64,000 bases of DNA from positions 1 to 64,000 of the forward strand of contig MSJI02000697.1 of the NCBI GenBank assembly GCA_001931905.2, read 5' to 3'. Source of the DNA: Cladosporium sp. IMV 00045 (Eukaryota; Ascomycota; Dothideomycetes; Cladosporiales; Cladosporiaceae). Positions 12,955 through 23,658 of the stretch are shown here, piece after piece. Position numbers and translations under genes: made by a program. The notes under the pieces were generated by a model. It was not told the origin of the DNA and did no database searches. It saw only the letters and a program-made list of their open reading frames with translations. Each line of letters opens with the position of its first letter. The stretch's first letter is position 1.

Positions 12955-14175
12955 ATGGTCCGCCACAAGAAGGACTTTGGCAACAAAGGCAAGAAAGGCG
13001 CCAACGGTGGCAAGCAGACATTCGCTCAACACACCCACCCCGAACGCCAGAGTGGTCTCGGCGGAGGGAAACGCCCCGAATTCAAAGCGGCAGCATGGGA
13101 TCTCAATCACTGCGATGCGAAGCGATGCTCTGGCAAGAAGCTCATGCGCCTTGGTCTGATGCGTGAGCTGCACGTCGGTCAAAAGCACCAGGGCGTCGTC
13201 GTGTCTCCCAAAGCGAAGAGCATCATCAGCCCCGCGGACAGAGAAATTTGCGAGCAGTACGGTGCCTCGGTGGTGGAAGCGAGCTGGAACAGGATTGACG
13301 AGGTGCCGTTTGGCAAGATTGGAGGGCCCCACCAGAGACTGCTGCCATACCTGATCGCTGCGAACCCTACCAACTACGGCAAGCCGTGGCGTCTCAACTG
13401 TGTTGAAGCGCTGGCCGCCTGCTTCTTCATCTGCGGTCACCCGGAGTGGGCTGAAGGTATTCTTGCACCCTTTTCCTACGGCGAGTCCTTCTTGGAGATC
13501 AACGACGCGCCATTGAAGCGATACGCAGCATGCAAGGACGAAGAGGAAGTCAAGAAGGCAGAGGAGGCATGGCTGGCGAAGATCGAGGCTGAGTACAAGG
13601 AGGACCGCGCGGAGAGGGAGGCAATGGGAGATGACATCTGGGCGATGGGAAACATGAACCACCGCAATCTCAATGCTGCTAGTGACAGCGAGGAGGGTGG
13701 CAGTGACGACGAGGATGGCGACAGCGATGCAAGCAGTCTGGGCGGCATTCAACTGGGTGGGCCAAAGCCTGGCGAGCAACCCAAGCCTGGTGACCTGAAC
13801 GACGAAGAGGAGGAGGACCGCGACCCTTTCGCGCTCCCACCCTCAGACGACGAAGAAGAGATGGCCGAGCTGCGCCGTCGCGTGCTCGCATCGAAGCCAT
13901 TCACCAACCCCAAGAAAGCCGACGACGAAGACAAAGTGCCAGAGCAAATCCAGCGCGCTGGACCCGCTGGTATGCCTGAAGACTCCGATGCGGAATCTGG
14001 ATCGGAGATCGGTGATGGCGAAGACGACGAGTTTGACAATATCATGAACGCAGCACCCATGACCGATCGTGCTGGCATTTCAGCTGCGAAGCGCAAGAAG
14101 CAGATGGAGAAGGATGGGAAGCTGAGCGTCACGTACAGCCGGACGCAGATCGATGCGCCTATAAGGCCGCCCTGA
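12955..14175 (+). CDS. tsr3: 18S rRNA aminocarboxypropyltransferase Tsr3
   Basis: Tsr3 transfers the aminocarboxypropyl group from SAM to a hypermodified uridine of 18S rRNA late in 40S maturation. Single exon, 406 residues. The N-terminal RLI-like segment is clear (WDLNHCDAKRCSGKKLMRLG, residues about 45-65). The DUF367 catalytic core follows (LPYLIAANPTNYGKPWRLNC, ALAACFFICGHPEWAEGIL, FSYGESFLEIN). After about residue 220 the protein is an acidic, low-complexity tail, typical of fungal Tsr3 and probably disordered. I use the ATG at 12955, which starts MVRHKKDFGNKG; an upstream in-frame ATG at 12928 adds only nine residues that do not look conserved. Confidence 0.94.
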   Translation: MVRHKKDFGNKGKKGANGGKQTFAQHTHPERQSGLGGGKRPEFKAAAWDLNHCDAKRCSGKKLMRLGLMRELHVGQKHQGVVVSPKAKSIISPADREICEQYGASVVEASWNRIDEVPFGKIGGPHQRLLPYLIAANPTNYGKPWRLNCVEALAACFFICGHPEWAEGILAPFSYGESFLEINDAPLKRYAACKDEEEVKKAEEAWLAKIEAEYKEDRAEREAMGDDIWAMGNMNHRNLNAASDSEEGGSDDEDGDSDASSLGGIQLGGPKPGEQPKPGDLNDEEEEDRDPFALPPSDDEEEMAELRRRVLASKPFTNPKKADDEDKVPEQIQRAGPAGMPEDSDAESGSEIGDGEDDEFDNIMNAAPMTDRAGISAAKRKKQMEKDGKLSVTYSRTQIDAPIRPP

Positions 14176-14532
14176 GATATGTTCAGCATCCAATATTACA
14201 ATATACATTTCTTGAAATTTGTTCACATTACTAGGTACCACCTTATACAAGGGAATCCTTTATCGATGCTCCAAGTTCTGATGTCAGAGGCCACAGCAAC
14301 AACCCTAAGCCGCCCAACAACAACCCTAAAAAGCCACAGCCCATCACCAAACAAACGAGACAACCCAAAGTCGAAACATGCCCGCGCCCTCCCTTCCGTA
14401 CCGCAACCCGCCACAACGGGCGCACCCACTACACTGGACCTGACCTCACATATCTTTCGACATACCGTACTGTCTTCAGCGTTTGCTTTTCCTCGCCTTT
14501 CTTGCTTTTAGCCAGTATACACAAACACAACA
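14176..14532. other. Intergenic, tsr3 to ASPM-like gene
   Basis: 357 bp, presumably the tsr3 3' UTR and the promoter of the next gene. Nothing else is recognised. Confidence 0.5.
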
Positions 14533-17529
14533 ATGTCCCGCCCATCCATATCAACACCCTGTCCAGCGCCCTCTTCACGCTTTCAAACAACCGCACTCCC
14601 ATCCTTCGCAGAGCAAGACGACACCAGCCAAATCGAATACACGCGCGTGATCCAGCACGAATTCGCGCACGCGCGGCCCAGACGGCCTGGCAGGAGGGAT
14701 GTTGGCACGAAAGTCTTTGAGGATGTCGTGGAAGGGGAGGAGATGAGTCGGTTTGAGAAAAGAGAGGAGCCTGCGCCTGCGAGGCGAGGTGTGCTGCTTG
14801 GGAAGAGACCGTCGAGGCGCGTGCCGATGGGGAGTATCGGGCAGGGGAGGAGTGGTGTGGCCACGACTGCGGATGCTTCTGTGAGAGGGCAGATCGGCGA
14901 ATCGCTGGGACGAGACGAGAAGCCAGGGAACGACAAGGACGCGAGACGACGCACGATATACGTACCATCCGACGATACGACGCTTATGACCATCCATCCT
15001 GGTGCGAATACGACGAATCGACTAGACGATACATTCCAATTGCCTGCGTACAAACCGCAATCACTGATCGACTGCATTGCTCAAAGTCCACCCGCGCCGG
15101 AGGAACCTCAGCAAAAGATGCCATCGAAGAAACCACGGTTGAGTCTCGCTGCGGCGCCGAGACGCGCGCCTCTGGGGCAGCTAGAAGCTAGGAGTTTGAA
15201 CTTGCCCGCTATGGATGTGATTGGGGAGGGTGGTGGGAAGGAGAACACGCCTCCTAAGGTTGAAGCTGACGAGAAGCCTCGAGCAAGGGGTCTCGCAGCA
15301 AAGAGCAAGGGTTTCGAGAAGCCCGTTGTTTCGAGGTCAAAGGCGTTCGAAGCTACTGCAGCAAGTCAGTCTCGACAATCGGTACAGAGCAGGAAGGCTG
15401 TGCCAATGACAAGGGCAAAACCAAGTCTCCGTGCACCAGCTGTAGCGAAAACCTCCAAATCGCGCCAAACAGAGAGTAGAGATGCTCCACGAACTACCAA
15501 GCCAAGGACTTCCATCGAAAAACGCGCCAAAGACTCACCTTCCTACACAAAGAAACCTCTCCCTCCAAAGCCATGGAAAGTCAGTGCGAATTTCGTCTCA
15601 GCCACCGACGCATCGAAAGCGAAACTCCAGCGCTACCCCGTCCTGAACGAGGACGTCTCCCGACCAGACCTGTACGAAGACAGCTGGCTCAACCAGCAAG
15701 AAATCGCTCTCACCGAAGTGATCAACCAGATCTTCGCAAGCGCAGAACCAAACCCCTTCGATTGCTCCGCAGATCAGAAATCTACGCGAGAAGTTCTGCT
15801 GGAGCTCTACAACCGATCCGAAGTCGCAATGCTGCACAAGCGTCTGCAAGCTTCGCTGTGCTACGGTGCTCTCAGCAAGCCGAAGGACATGCCTCACGCG
15901 CCTGATCTTACGCAGGATTTAGGGCTGCGGAGACGCTTCGTTCAGCTTTGGATGGACTCGTATAAGATGGAAGCCCTTTGTGCGGCTGCTGAGGTTGTTG
16001 TTGGGCGACAGATGCCCTCGGCGGAGTCTGGATTGTCTCCGAGCGTGGAGCCTTCAGCAAAAACGATCGATCCGAAGCAGTCGAGGAGATCTATGATTGG
16101 GTTCCTCGAAACGTTCTTCGTGACTGTGGATGATCTCGAAGTTGGTCATTCAGCAGGCGACGATATTTCCATCCAGCGCAGAAACAAGACGGTCTTGCGC
16201 AGCCTGATGCTTATCTGGCTACTGGATCAACATGCAACATCTACCGAGCAACCGCAACGCCTCTTCAAAGTCAAGTCGGCGCACAAGTCTTCCACTTCAG
16301 TTCTCAACGCACTGGCGACAATTCTCATTCCTTCGATCGGCGACTTTGGTCGGGTGATGAGGCACATGGACTTCACTGTCTCGTACGTGCAAGATCCACT
16401 GGACGAGGTTGTATATCATATCGACAATCTTGCGGTAGACTTGCGCGATGGCATTATGCTCACTAAGCTTGTTGAGCTGTTGCTTTACCGCACCCCATCG
16501 GAAGTCTGGGAACACCAAGGCGCGACAGAAGACACTGTCACGATCGTCATGCCCGACGCTACCGTCCTCGAAAGCGCCTTGTACGGCGACGACGGATCTC
16601 AGCAGAGCAGAATCCTGGTCCAGCATTTGAAGATGCCCTGTCTCGGCCACGCTCAGAAGATGTTCAACGTCGACATCGCACTCCAAGCCCTCGCCAGCCA
16701 CCCTCGAACAGCAAACGCCATCGCAGAGAATATCACCGCCGAAAGCATCGTCAACGGCCACCGGGAAAACACGCTGAACCTCCTCTGGTCGCTCGTCAGT
16801 TCGATTGGTCTTGACGTCTTGCTAGACAGGAAAGCGTTGATCGACGACATCGCCCGCATGGATCAAGACGCGGACGACCTCAACTCATCTCCCACAGACC
16901 TCCTTCTCCAAAAATGGGCTGCCGCCTACTGCGCGCCGAAAGGAATTCAAATCTCCAACCTCACCACGTCCTTCGCCGACGGCACTCCGTACGCCGCGAT
17001 CGTCTCCTCCTTCGCAGACTTTCTCAACACTACCAACGCGCCTTCCCGCTCCTCCCTCACCGCCAACAAAAACAAAGACAAAGACAACACAGCAACCCAC
17101 CTCCGCACCCTAGGCTGCAGCGCCTCTTTCACGGCCCAACTCACCTCCACCACCTCCACCATTCCCACCCGCCACACCACGCTCGCGAACCTCGCCTTCC
17201 TCGCCTCGCGCCTCCTGCCTCTCTCCCTTCGTCACGTCGCCGCATGCGCGCTGCAACGCGCCTGGCGCGCCGTTCTCGGCAGGCGGGTGTTGAAGCAGCG
17301 CGTGAAGCTCATGAGGATGGCGAAGGGGTGTGCGGATGCTGTGAGGGAGAGGGAGAGGTTTGAGAGTGCCGTGGTTTTGGTGCAGAGGAGGTGGAGGGAG
17401 GTCGTGAGTGAGAGGGTGCGGAGGTTGGAGGGTGACGTTGGGGTTTTTCAGAAGGCGGCTAGGGGGTGGTTGGTTAAGAGGAGGGTGAATTGTGCGAGGA
17501 AGAGGGGGGAGAGGAGATTGGGGTGGTGA
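14533..17529 (+). CDS. ASPM/Asp-like spindle protein (CH domain, IQ motifs)
   Basis: Single exon, 998 residues. The N-terminal 350 residues are basic and low-complexity and look disordered. The middle holds an ASPM-like helical region followed by a calponin-homology segment at about residues 600-660 (DNLAVDLRDGIMLTKLVELL) and a second CH-like part around SPTDLLLQKWAAAYC. The last 100 residues carry IQ-like calmodulin-binding helices (ACALQRAWRAVLGRRVLKQR, VVLVQRRWREVVSERV, FQKAARGWLVKRR). This order matches the abnormal-spindle family, which focuses microtubule minus ends at spindle poles. Fungal members have far fewer IQ repeats than animal ASPM, as seen here. Function is inferred from the family only. 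Confidence 0.82.
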   Translation: MSRPSISTPCPAPSSRFQTTALPSFAEQDDTSQIEYTRVIQHEFAHARPRRPGRRDVGTKVFEDVVEGEEMSRFEKREEPAPARRGVLLGKRPSRRVPMGSIGQGRSGVATTADASVRGQIGESLGRDEKPGNDKDARRRTIYVPSDDTTLMTIHPGANTTNRLDDTFQLPAYKPQSLIDCIAQSPPAPEEPQQKMPSKKPRLSLAAAPRRAPLGQLEARSLNLPAMDVIGEGGGKENTPPKVEADEKPRARGLAAKSKGFEKPVVSRSKAFEATAASQSRQSVQSRKAVPMTRAKPSLRAPAVAKTSKSRQTESRDAPRTTKPRTSIEKRAKDSPSYTKKPLPPKPWKVSANFVSATDASKAKLQRYPVLNEDVSRPDLYEDSWLNQQEIALTEVINQIFASAEPNPFDCSADQKSTREVLLELYNRSEVAMLHKRLQASLCYGALSKPKDMPHAPDLTQDLGLRRRFVQLWMDSYKMEALCAAAEVVVGRQMPSAESGLSPSVEPSAKTIDPKQSRRSMIGFLETFFVTVDDLEVGHSAGDDISIQRRNKTVLRSLMLIWLLDQHATSTEQPQRLFKVKSAHKSSTSVLNALATILIPSIGDFGRVMRHMDFTVSYVQDPLDEVVYHIDNLAVDLRDGIMLTKLVELLLYRTPSEVWEHQGATEDTVTIVMPDATVLESALYGDDGSQQSRILVQHLKMPCLGHAQKMFNVDIALQALASHPRTANAIAENITAESIVNGHRENTLNLLWSLVSSIGLDVLLDRKALIDDIARMDQDADDLNSSPTDLLLQKWAAAYCAPKGIQISNLTTSFADGTPYAAIVSSFADFLNTTNAPSRSSLTANKNKDKDNTATHLRTLGCSASFTAQLTSTTSTIPTRHTTLANLAFLASRLLPLSLRHVAACALQRAWRAVLGRRVLKQRVKLMRMAKGCADAVRERERFESAVVLVQRRWREVVSERVRRLEGDVGVFQKAARGWLVKRRVNCARKRGERRLGW

Positions 17530-18713
17530 GAGGTTGAAGGAGTTGGGTTGGATGGGGTTCGGTGATGGGAATTGGGAGTTTGAACAGCACCTTCTCACTT
17601 ATAGATATTCTACCGTACCGTAAGCTAGTTTGGCACGGGTTATTGAACATCGCTTTTTGGTTCAGACTGCTTCGGCAGCATCGACGTTTCATTCGGTCCT
17701 CTGATGGTCTTCTCATGGTTTGGGATGACGGTGGTATCTGGGCCACGAGAGATGTGGCATTCGCCAAATCCAGCTTGCCACACGACAGAAGTGATGCTCT
17801 CACGAGGTCCTATTAGCTGCGGAGTATTTGGGGGGGCTACGGTTATTAGGAACCTATTAGCTTGCCACACGACCAACAGCGATACTCCACTTTCATCGGC
17901 AGCGTTATAGAAAAGCACGTCCACCTACCGAACAAGGTATCCACCATACCTTCTCACAAGCATGAAGGATGGAGCTTTTGAAGGTGCTTTCTATGGGTCG
18001 ATTGTGTTCTTAGGAAGTCAACGACATCAGTCTACATTAACACAGATCCTAAGGGAAGAATCGTTCGAAGCATAGGTAGTTGGTTGAATTTGGCTATAGG
18101 TTACGATCTAGAAATGAAGAGGCTGCTGCCCAACGACGGTACTCCATATAGTTACGTTACACAAGATGCGAAACATGCGAACCAATCGACGAATACCAAG
18201 ATGCACCACATACATCCGCGCGCTGCCTTGTCAGACTTTGAACGACACACATGTTTTGTCTTGTCTCTATATTCACTTTGATCAGCATCTTAAGGACTTG
18301 GACGACCTACTCGGTTTCAATATTCGTCGGCAAGATATCGGTCCTTGCCGGACGTCACGGCTTCGCTGTAGCCCTTCCTCTATAAGCATCTCAGCCTTGC
18401 ACGAGCAGGCAGCTAGTGGTCAACCGACACCTCAACATTTCAGCATCGCGGTGTCAACCCTGCGGTCGTTCATGGATGAATAAGCCTTAACACAACCTCC
18501 AAGTCGGCATATGTAAGGATCCGAGGCCGGTCACTTAGCAGTGTCGCATGTTGGCATGTCTCTGCAACACCTACCGATCGAAACCCTTTACCAGGGTCTT
18601 ACCATTAGCGATCATGCGCGTGTCCACAACGGACACGTTTCCAATCTCTCACAAGGTTCGACGAATCCATACCAGCTGATCTACGGTAGCTAACTACCTA
18701 TACCTCTCGTCAG
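17530..18713. other. Intergenic region before the NLR-like gene
   Basis: 1.2 kb with lower GC than the genes. It contains a duplicated 15-nt word (separate entry). At its end are a branch-point sequence (GCTAAC, 18689-18694) and a 3' splice site (CTCTCGTCAG, ending 18713), so an upstream exon of the NLR-like gene may lie here. I cannot identify that exon: the frames upstream are short and I found no convincing ATG with a donor. Confidence 0.5.
17772..17873 (+). repeat. Short direct repeat pair
   Basis: The 15-nt word AGCTTGCCACACGAC occurs at 17772-17786 and again at 17859-17873. The word CCTATTAGCT also occurs twice between and beside them. This looks like a small local duplication that has diverged. 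Confidence 0.8.
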
Positions 18714-21113
18714 CAACCCCCACCCCACCTCCACCAAGCCCGTTGTCCACAGTCCCTTTCCGTCGGGACCCGGACTACGTTGATCGACATCCTCTCGAGG
18801 ACGAAATTCACAAACAGCTCTCTACTCCTGCGGCACGAGTGGCGCTCGTTGGATTCGGCGGCTTAGGGTGAGCAAAAGCGATGAACAAAATACCTTATAT
18901 TTACTTACAAGACTGAAGGAAATCTCAACTCGCCATCGAATGCTCCTACCGCCTCAGGGAGCAAGCACCAGAATGGTGGGTCATCTGGGTACACGCAAGC
19001 AGCGCAGCACGATTTGAACAGAGCGTCCGCGATGCTTTGGATTGCCTCAAAGTGTGTGGACGTGATGATCCGGCCGCTGATACTCTGCGACTCTTCGCAA
19101 ATTGGTTACGCGATGATCAAGAGCGAAATTGGCTCATCATACTTGACAATGTGGATGATGCCGCGGTCTTGCTCGGATCTCCATTGGCGTCTGACAGCAC
19201 TGGAGCACCTTCCGGTAAACGTCCCATTGACTACTTGCCGGTATGCTCCAATGGAAGAATTCTGGTGACGTCCAGAACTGAGGTCGCAGCTCGATCGATA
19301 GTCGACGTTAGAAACATCATTACCATTGAGCCGATGAGCGAACGTCACGCCCGTGCGCTTGCTGAAACCAAGCTTGGGGGGCAGTACGATCCCGACGACA
19401 TCAACAAGCTAACCAAATCTCTCGAACACATCCCACTGGCCATTACACAAGCTGCAGCGTACATCAGACAAAAGACACCGCGAGTGACGGTGCGAAAATA
19501 TGTGGACATGGCAATCAGGACCAATTCGGCAAAGCGCAGCATCCTCGATCGGGACGAAGGAGATCTTCGAAGAGACCGCGATGCGACAAACGCAATCTTC
19601 TTAACCTTGCAAATCTCGATGGAGCATATTGAGGAAATCAGGCCTTCGGCTTCTGATCTCTTGTCTCTGATGAGTTGCTTCGATCGCCAGGCCATACATG
19701 AAAGCCTCCTCCGGAATCCAATCCACTATTTACGATGGCGCCAACATGGCATTCGAATCGATGACAGCGACGATAGCGACAATGACGACACATCTGAATC
19801 GGATTATGAGTCCGAAGGTTCGGACTATCGTTCTGACGAAAGGTTCGAGGACGACCTCGCATTATTGCGAAGCTATTCGTTCATCTCAATTACAGCAGAC
19901 CCAAGCATCTTCCAGATGCACAGGATAGTCCGGATCGCGATTCAGAGATGGAGTAAACACAAAGGATGCCTTCAGCACTGGCAGACTCTGTTTGTTCACA
20001 ATCTCGAAGACTCATTCCCGAACCCTGATCTAAACAACATGAAGCTTTGCAGCTCACTTTACCCACATGCGATGGCTGCAGCTGAATTGGATTCCAAGGC
20101 ATTCGAAATATCTGGCCGACAAATCTTGTTGCTTAGTTGCGCGAGGGAGTATGCGACGCTGACTGGCAGTCATTCTGATGCTATTGGGCTGGCACGGAAG
20201 GCGTACAGCATATGTCAAGGTCTGGTCGAACCGGAACATGCATTGACGTGTGCCTTGACGTGTCTAATGCTGCTTTCTCTTGCGACTGCCCTCGTGAACG
20301 TTGGGGAATACGAGGAAGCGGCTGGCAAATCAGAGCTGGCGCTTCAGCTTTCCACCAAAACCCTAGGCGATGATCATAAGATGACATTGCTCAGCGGTAG
20401 GTATCAGAGTTGCGGATAGGATATGAGATAGCCTTGGAAGTGAAATTGGGAATTCCCGCGAACCTCGAAAAGATACATCATAAGCGGAACCCATGGATAA
20501 GAAGATTCAGACTCAAAGCCGCAGAGACTCTAAGACTTTTCGAGACCTCGTCAAAATCAAAGGAGCACGCTGGACGAGCGCTGGCTTTTCTGACAGATAT
20601 GCTCGACGAAGAGCACTCGGAGTCACTCCGTGCTGCACATCGAATCGCGTCACTGCCTCGTTCCGGCGGTTTGGTTTGGCAAGCAGAAAACATGATCACC
20701 CAGGACCAGACACTACAAGGAGAGTCCTCGGCGAAGATCATCCAGGCACAGTCGGACGAATGATCATTCTCGCGATCACTTTGCTTTCGGAGCATTCATT
20801 CGATGAAGCCGTTGTGTTGATGAGGCAAGTCCTCGAGCGTACCACGAGAAGTTTCGGAGGGGAGCATTCTCTCACACAGACATGCATTGCTTTACTGGCT
20901 AGTATCAAGCTCGAACAGGATCTAAACCAGAAACTCACGAGCTTAAGGACGTCCGCTGTCGAGACGATCGAGACTTCAGCAAGCCACGACGATCCCGAAA
21001 GCCCCATCTTGTCTAGCCTGCTGCAAAACTCGCCTACATGTGATCTTATGATGCAGAAAAAAGATTCGGATGCTGGAGATACAATTGACAAAATCGAAGA
21101 TACGGAAGCGTGA
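18714..21113 (+). pseudogene. NB-ARC/TPR (fungal NLR-like) gene, frame broken
   Basis: STAND-class signalling NTPase resembling plant and animal NLRs. Exon 18714-18867 and exon from 18919 join across a 51-nt intron that splits the P-loop (GFGGLG then KSQLAIE). Also visible are Walker B (WLIILDNVDD), GRILVTSRTE and the GxPLA-type motif (HIPLAITQAAAYIRQ). An acidic Asp/Ser insert lies near 19760-19850, then a winged-helix-like region and kinesin-light-chain TPRs. The first frame stops at 20419, the TPR then continues in a second frame from about 20410, and in a third from about 20720 (to read TLQG then RVLGEDHPGTV needs one extra base). The terminal stop is at 21113. No N-terminal effector domain or start codon was found. 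I read it as a decayed or mis-sequenced NLR. Confidence 0.75.
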
Positions 21114-21289
21114 AGAGGATGCACTCCGATTTTTGCGGGCCATCTAAGCCTATGGGCGTTCAGATCATTGAAAGCAAGAGAGCGCAGACCTCGATTTCAT
21201 ACTCTGACGACGGTATTGGTGCGAACCCCGAAGATGACGCCCCAACGGCCATCTCTGGACCGCGAACGGAACCAGACCATACACCAACC

Positions 21290-22218
21290 CTACTCATCCG
21301 CGCGAGAGTTTCCATACGAATGGATCTACACAAAGCAGTCAGTAAAAGGTCCAAGCACCACTTCACCATCTCACCATTCAAGAAAAGATCCGCAAAACTC
21401 ACCGTCTGATCGGCACACGCAGCAGGCGTCCCATACGCATACGCCCCCAAATTGATCCAAACCGTCTGTCCCTCACACACATACCAAGCAGCGACATTCT
21501 GCCTCTGCACACCCGCTGCGCTCCACGTGACCGTATCGCCCTGGAAAGCGAACGTCCCAAACGAGTTCTTCGTGTTCGTGAAAGTGACCGGCAAATAAGT
21601 CGCCGACGGACTCGGCTGCTGGCCGACGTTGGCGTACAAGACGATACCTTTGGTATCGATCAGCTCGACGAGCTGGCCGTCGATGATGTTGAATTGGCCC
21701 GCGGAGGTGTTGTCGGAGAGGATGGCGCGGCCGGGCGAGGCGTTCAGGGGTGAGGTTTGCAGGTATTTGTGGTAGTTTGGCGCGGCGACGGCACGGATCC
21801 AGAAGAACCCAGGTTGACGGGTAGAGCCTGCGCCGGTGCCGGAGACGGTGGCGCCTGAGGTGGTGCGAGTAGGCGTGGGGGTTGTGGTGGTTGGCGGGAT
21901 GGTGATGGTAGTTATGCTTTGAGAGGCGGAAGAGGTGGGTGTGCGGGATGATGTTTTGCTTTTCGTCGATGTGGTGGTCCGAAGGGTCGTTGGGCCAGAT
22001 CCGGGTTGACATTGATAATAGTACTCGTTCAAGACTACACAAGTGTTTTCCGACGAGCATGTCGTTGCTCCTGACCAGCCAATCCCGCCGCCTGTGTTTG
22101 TCAGTGCTGTGTGTCGCCCTCTAAGACGTTATAAATACTCACATTGTCCCCAAACAGACTGCTGAGCCAGAGCCAATGGGATTGCCGTGATGGCGAAAAA
22201 TCCTAACGAAGAATGCAT
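21290..22218 (-). CDS. Secreted CBM1 (cellulose-binding) protein
   Basis: Three exons: 22218-22143, 22091-21403, 21325-21290; 266 residues. Introns have donors GTGAGT/GTGAGT and acceptors ACACAG/TGTGTAG with CTGAC-type branch points. An N-terminal signal peptide (MHSSLGFFAITAIPLALA) is followed at once by a family 1 cellulose-binding module, QSVWGQCGGIGWSG..C..NEYYYQC, whose first Cys codon is split by intron 1. A Thr/Ser/Pro linker then leads to a domain of about 150 residues that I do not recognise (FWIRAVAAPNYHKYLQ, CADQT near the end). The short third exon adds IHSYGNSRADE. It probably binds plant cell wall or other cellulose outside the cell; any catalytic role is unknown. Confidence 0.85.
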
Positions 22219-23658
22219 TCTGATGTTTCAACTATCAAACGATCAAGAATGAAAAGAACAGATGCTTTATGTCCATTCTCTTAAAGCGTCTCTTATATTC
22301 CCCATCCATAGCACTTCAGGCAAAACTCACAACACGGAAGGAGCCATGTATCAGGCACGACATGGCTTTAAAATAGATATAGAACGGAGCGAGAACATCC
22401 GGCCAGACGCCTGCAGACAGGCACAATATGCAAAGCGCTGTATTCAAAGTTTCCGATCAGATTGCTTACCTTGCCAGAATCGCTTGTCATCGCTTGATCT
22501 TTGTACGTGCTCTTGTCCTCCGCATGCTTCCTTCGCCCTGTTGTCAACAATTAAATACAGGCGTCAATCTCCCAAAATCAACGACGAGATAGTGCTTGAA
22601 AAAAGTTTTCGAATATGTCCGCCCTTTTCAACCCATTGGATGAAACTCTGAAGTCAAACATGCCTCCCCATAGGCCATACTTCACATGATGCCCTACTAG
22701 AACTCATACCTAACAGTAAAGCAAATCAAGACAGGCCGAGGGGAGCAAGCAATACACTACTAAACGATAAAGCCTGCCAGCGAGCGGAAGGCCACCCTCC
22801 GCCCCCTACGAGAAATAATCCCAGCAGGCGAGAAAGCCACGAATGATCGGTCGACTGATTGATTCTAATCAATTCAGATCGTCTTGTTCTTGAGGAAGCT
22901 GGGGCTGTATCGAAACGAACTAGAAATATCATCGCGGCACTACGATGTGAAAGTCAAATCAAGAAACCCCCCCCCCCATATTCGCAAAAGCACAGCATGA
23001 TGTCTTGTGGTATACTGCCCGCCAGCCAATCTAACAAGACACAGTCAAAGACATCCACAAACACGAAAGACCACACTCAAAGTGAGAACAGAAGACTCGC
23101 GTCACCACCACTCACCACACCACGAAAGCGAAACCACACACGAGAGATCCAATCAACAAAATTCCGATATGCATCAACCAAACCAAACCGCAAAGAAAGC
23201 AAGGAAAGGACAGGAGAGAGGAAAAAGAGTAAACGAAACGCAGAGTTTGGTATCAAAAAAAAAGGCCAATTCCCATTTTCGCTTTACCGCAGAAATCCGA
23301 ATATCAGAAATAACACAAGGGAGAAAAGCAAGCAACTGCAAACAAAAACAAAAACGACAAACGCACTCCGTCCATCCCTGTATTGACCGCCAATCCATAA
23401 TCCCCTTGCCGCTGTGAAAGAAAAGACAAAAATCCCCAAGTCCATTCAGAGTACAAAAGAAATAGTTAACCATTGGGGTTATTGGTGGATGGTGGGGGGA
23501 ATTTTTGGGGGGGATTGATTACATGTTTCCAGAAGTGAAGAATAAAAGGGAAAACCCCAGACAAGGGAAAATGAATATCTTCCGAAGCGTGGCGTTGGCT
23601 GGCCATTTGCTCGGGTTTCGGGGTATTGTTCTGCTGCACACCTCTTCAAAAAGAGAGC
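22219..23658. other. Intergenic, low-complexity
   Basis: 1.4 kb without a supported gene. It includes an 11-C run at 22967-22977, a G-rich stretch near 23490-23515 and a long A/C-rich part around 23030-23380. It probably contains the promoter of the CBM1 gene and the 3' UTR of mss4. Confidence 0.55.
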
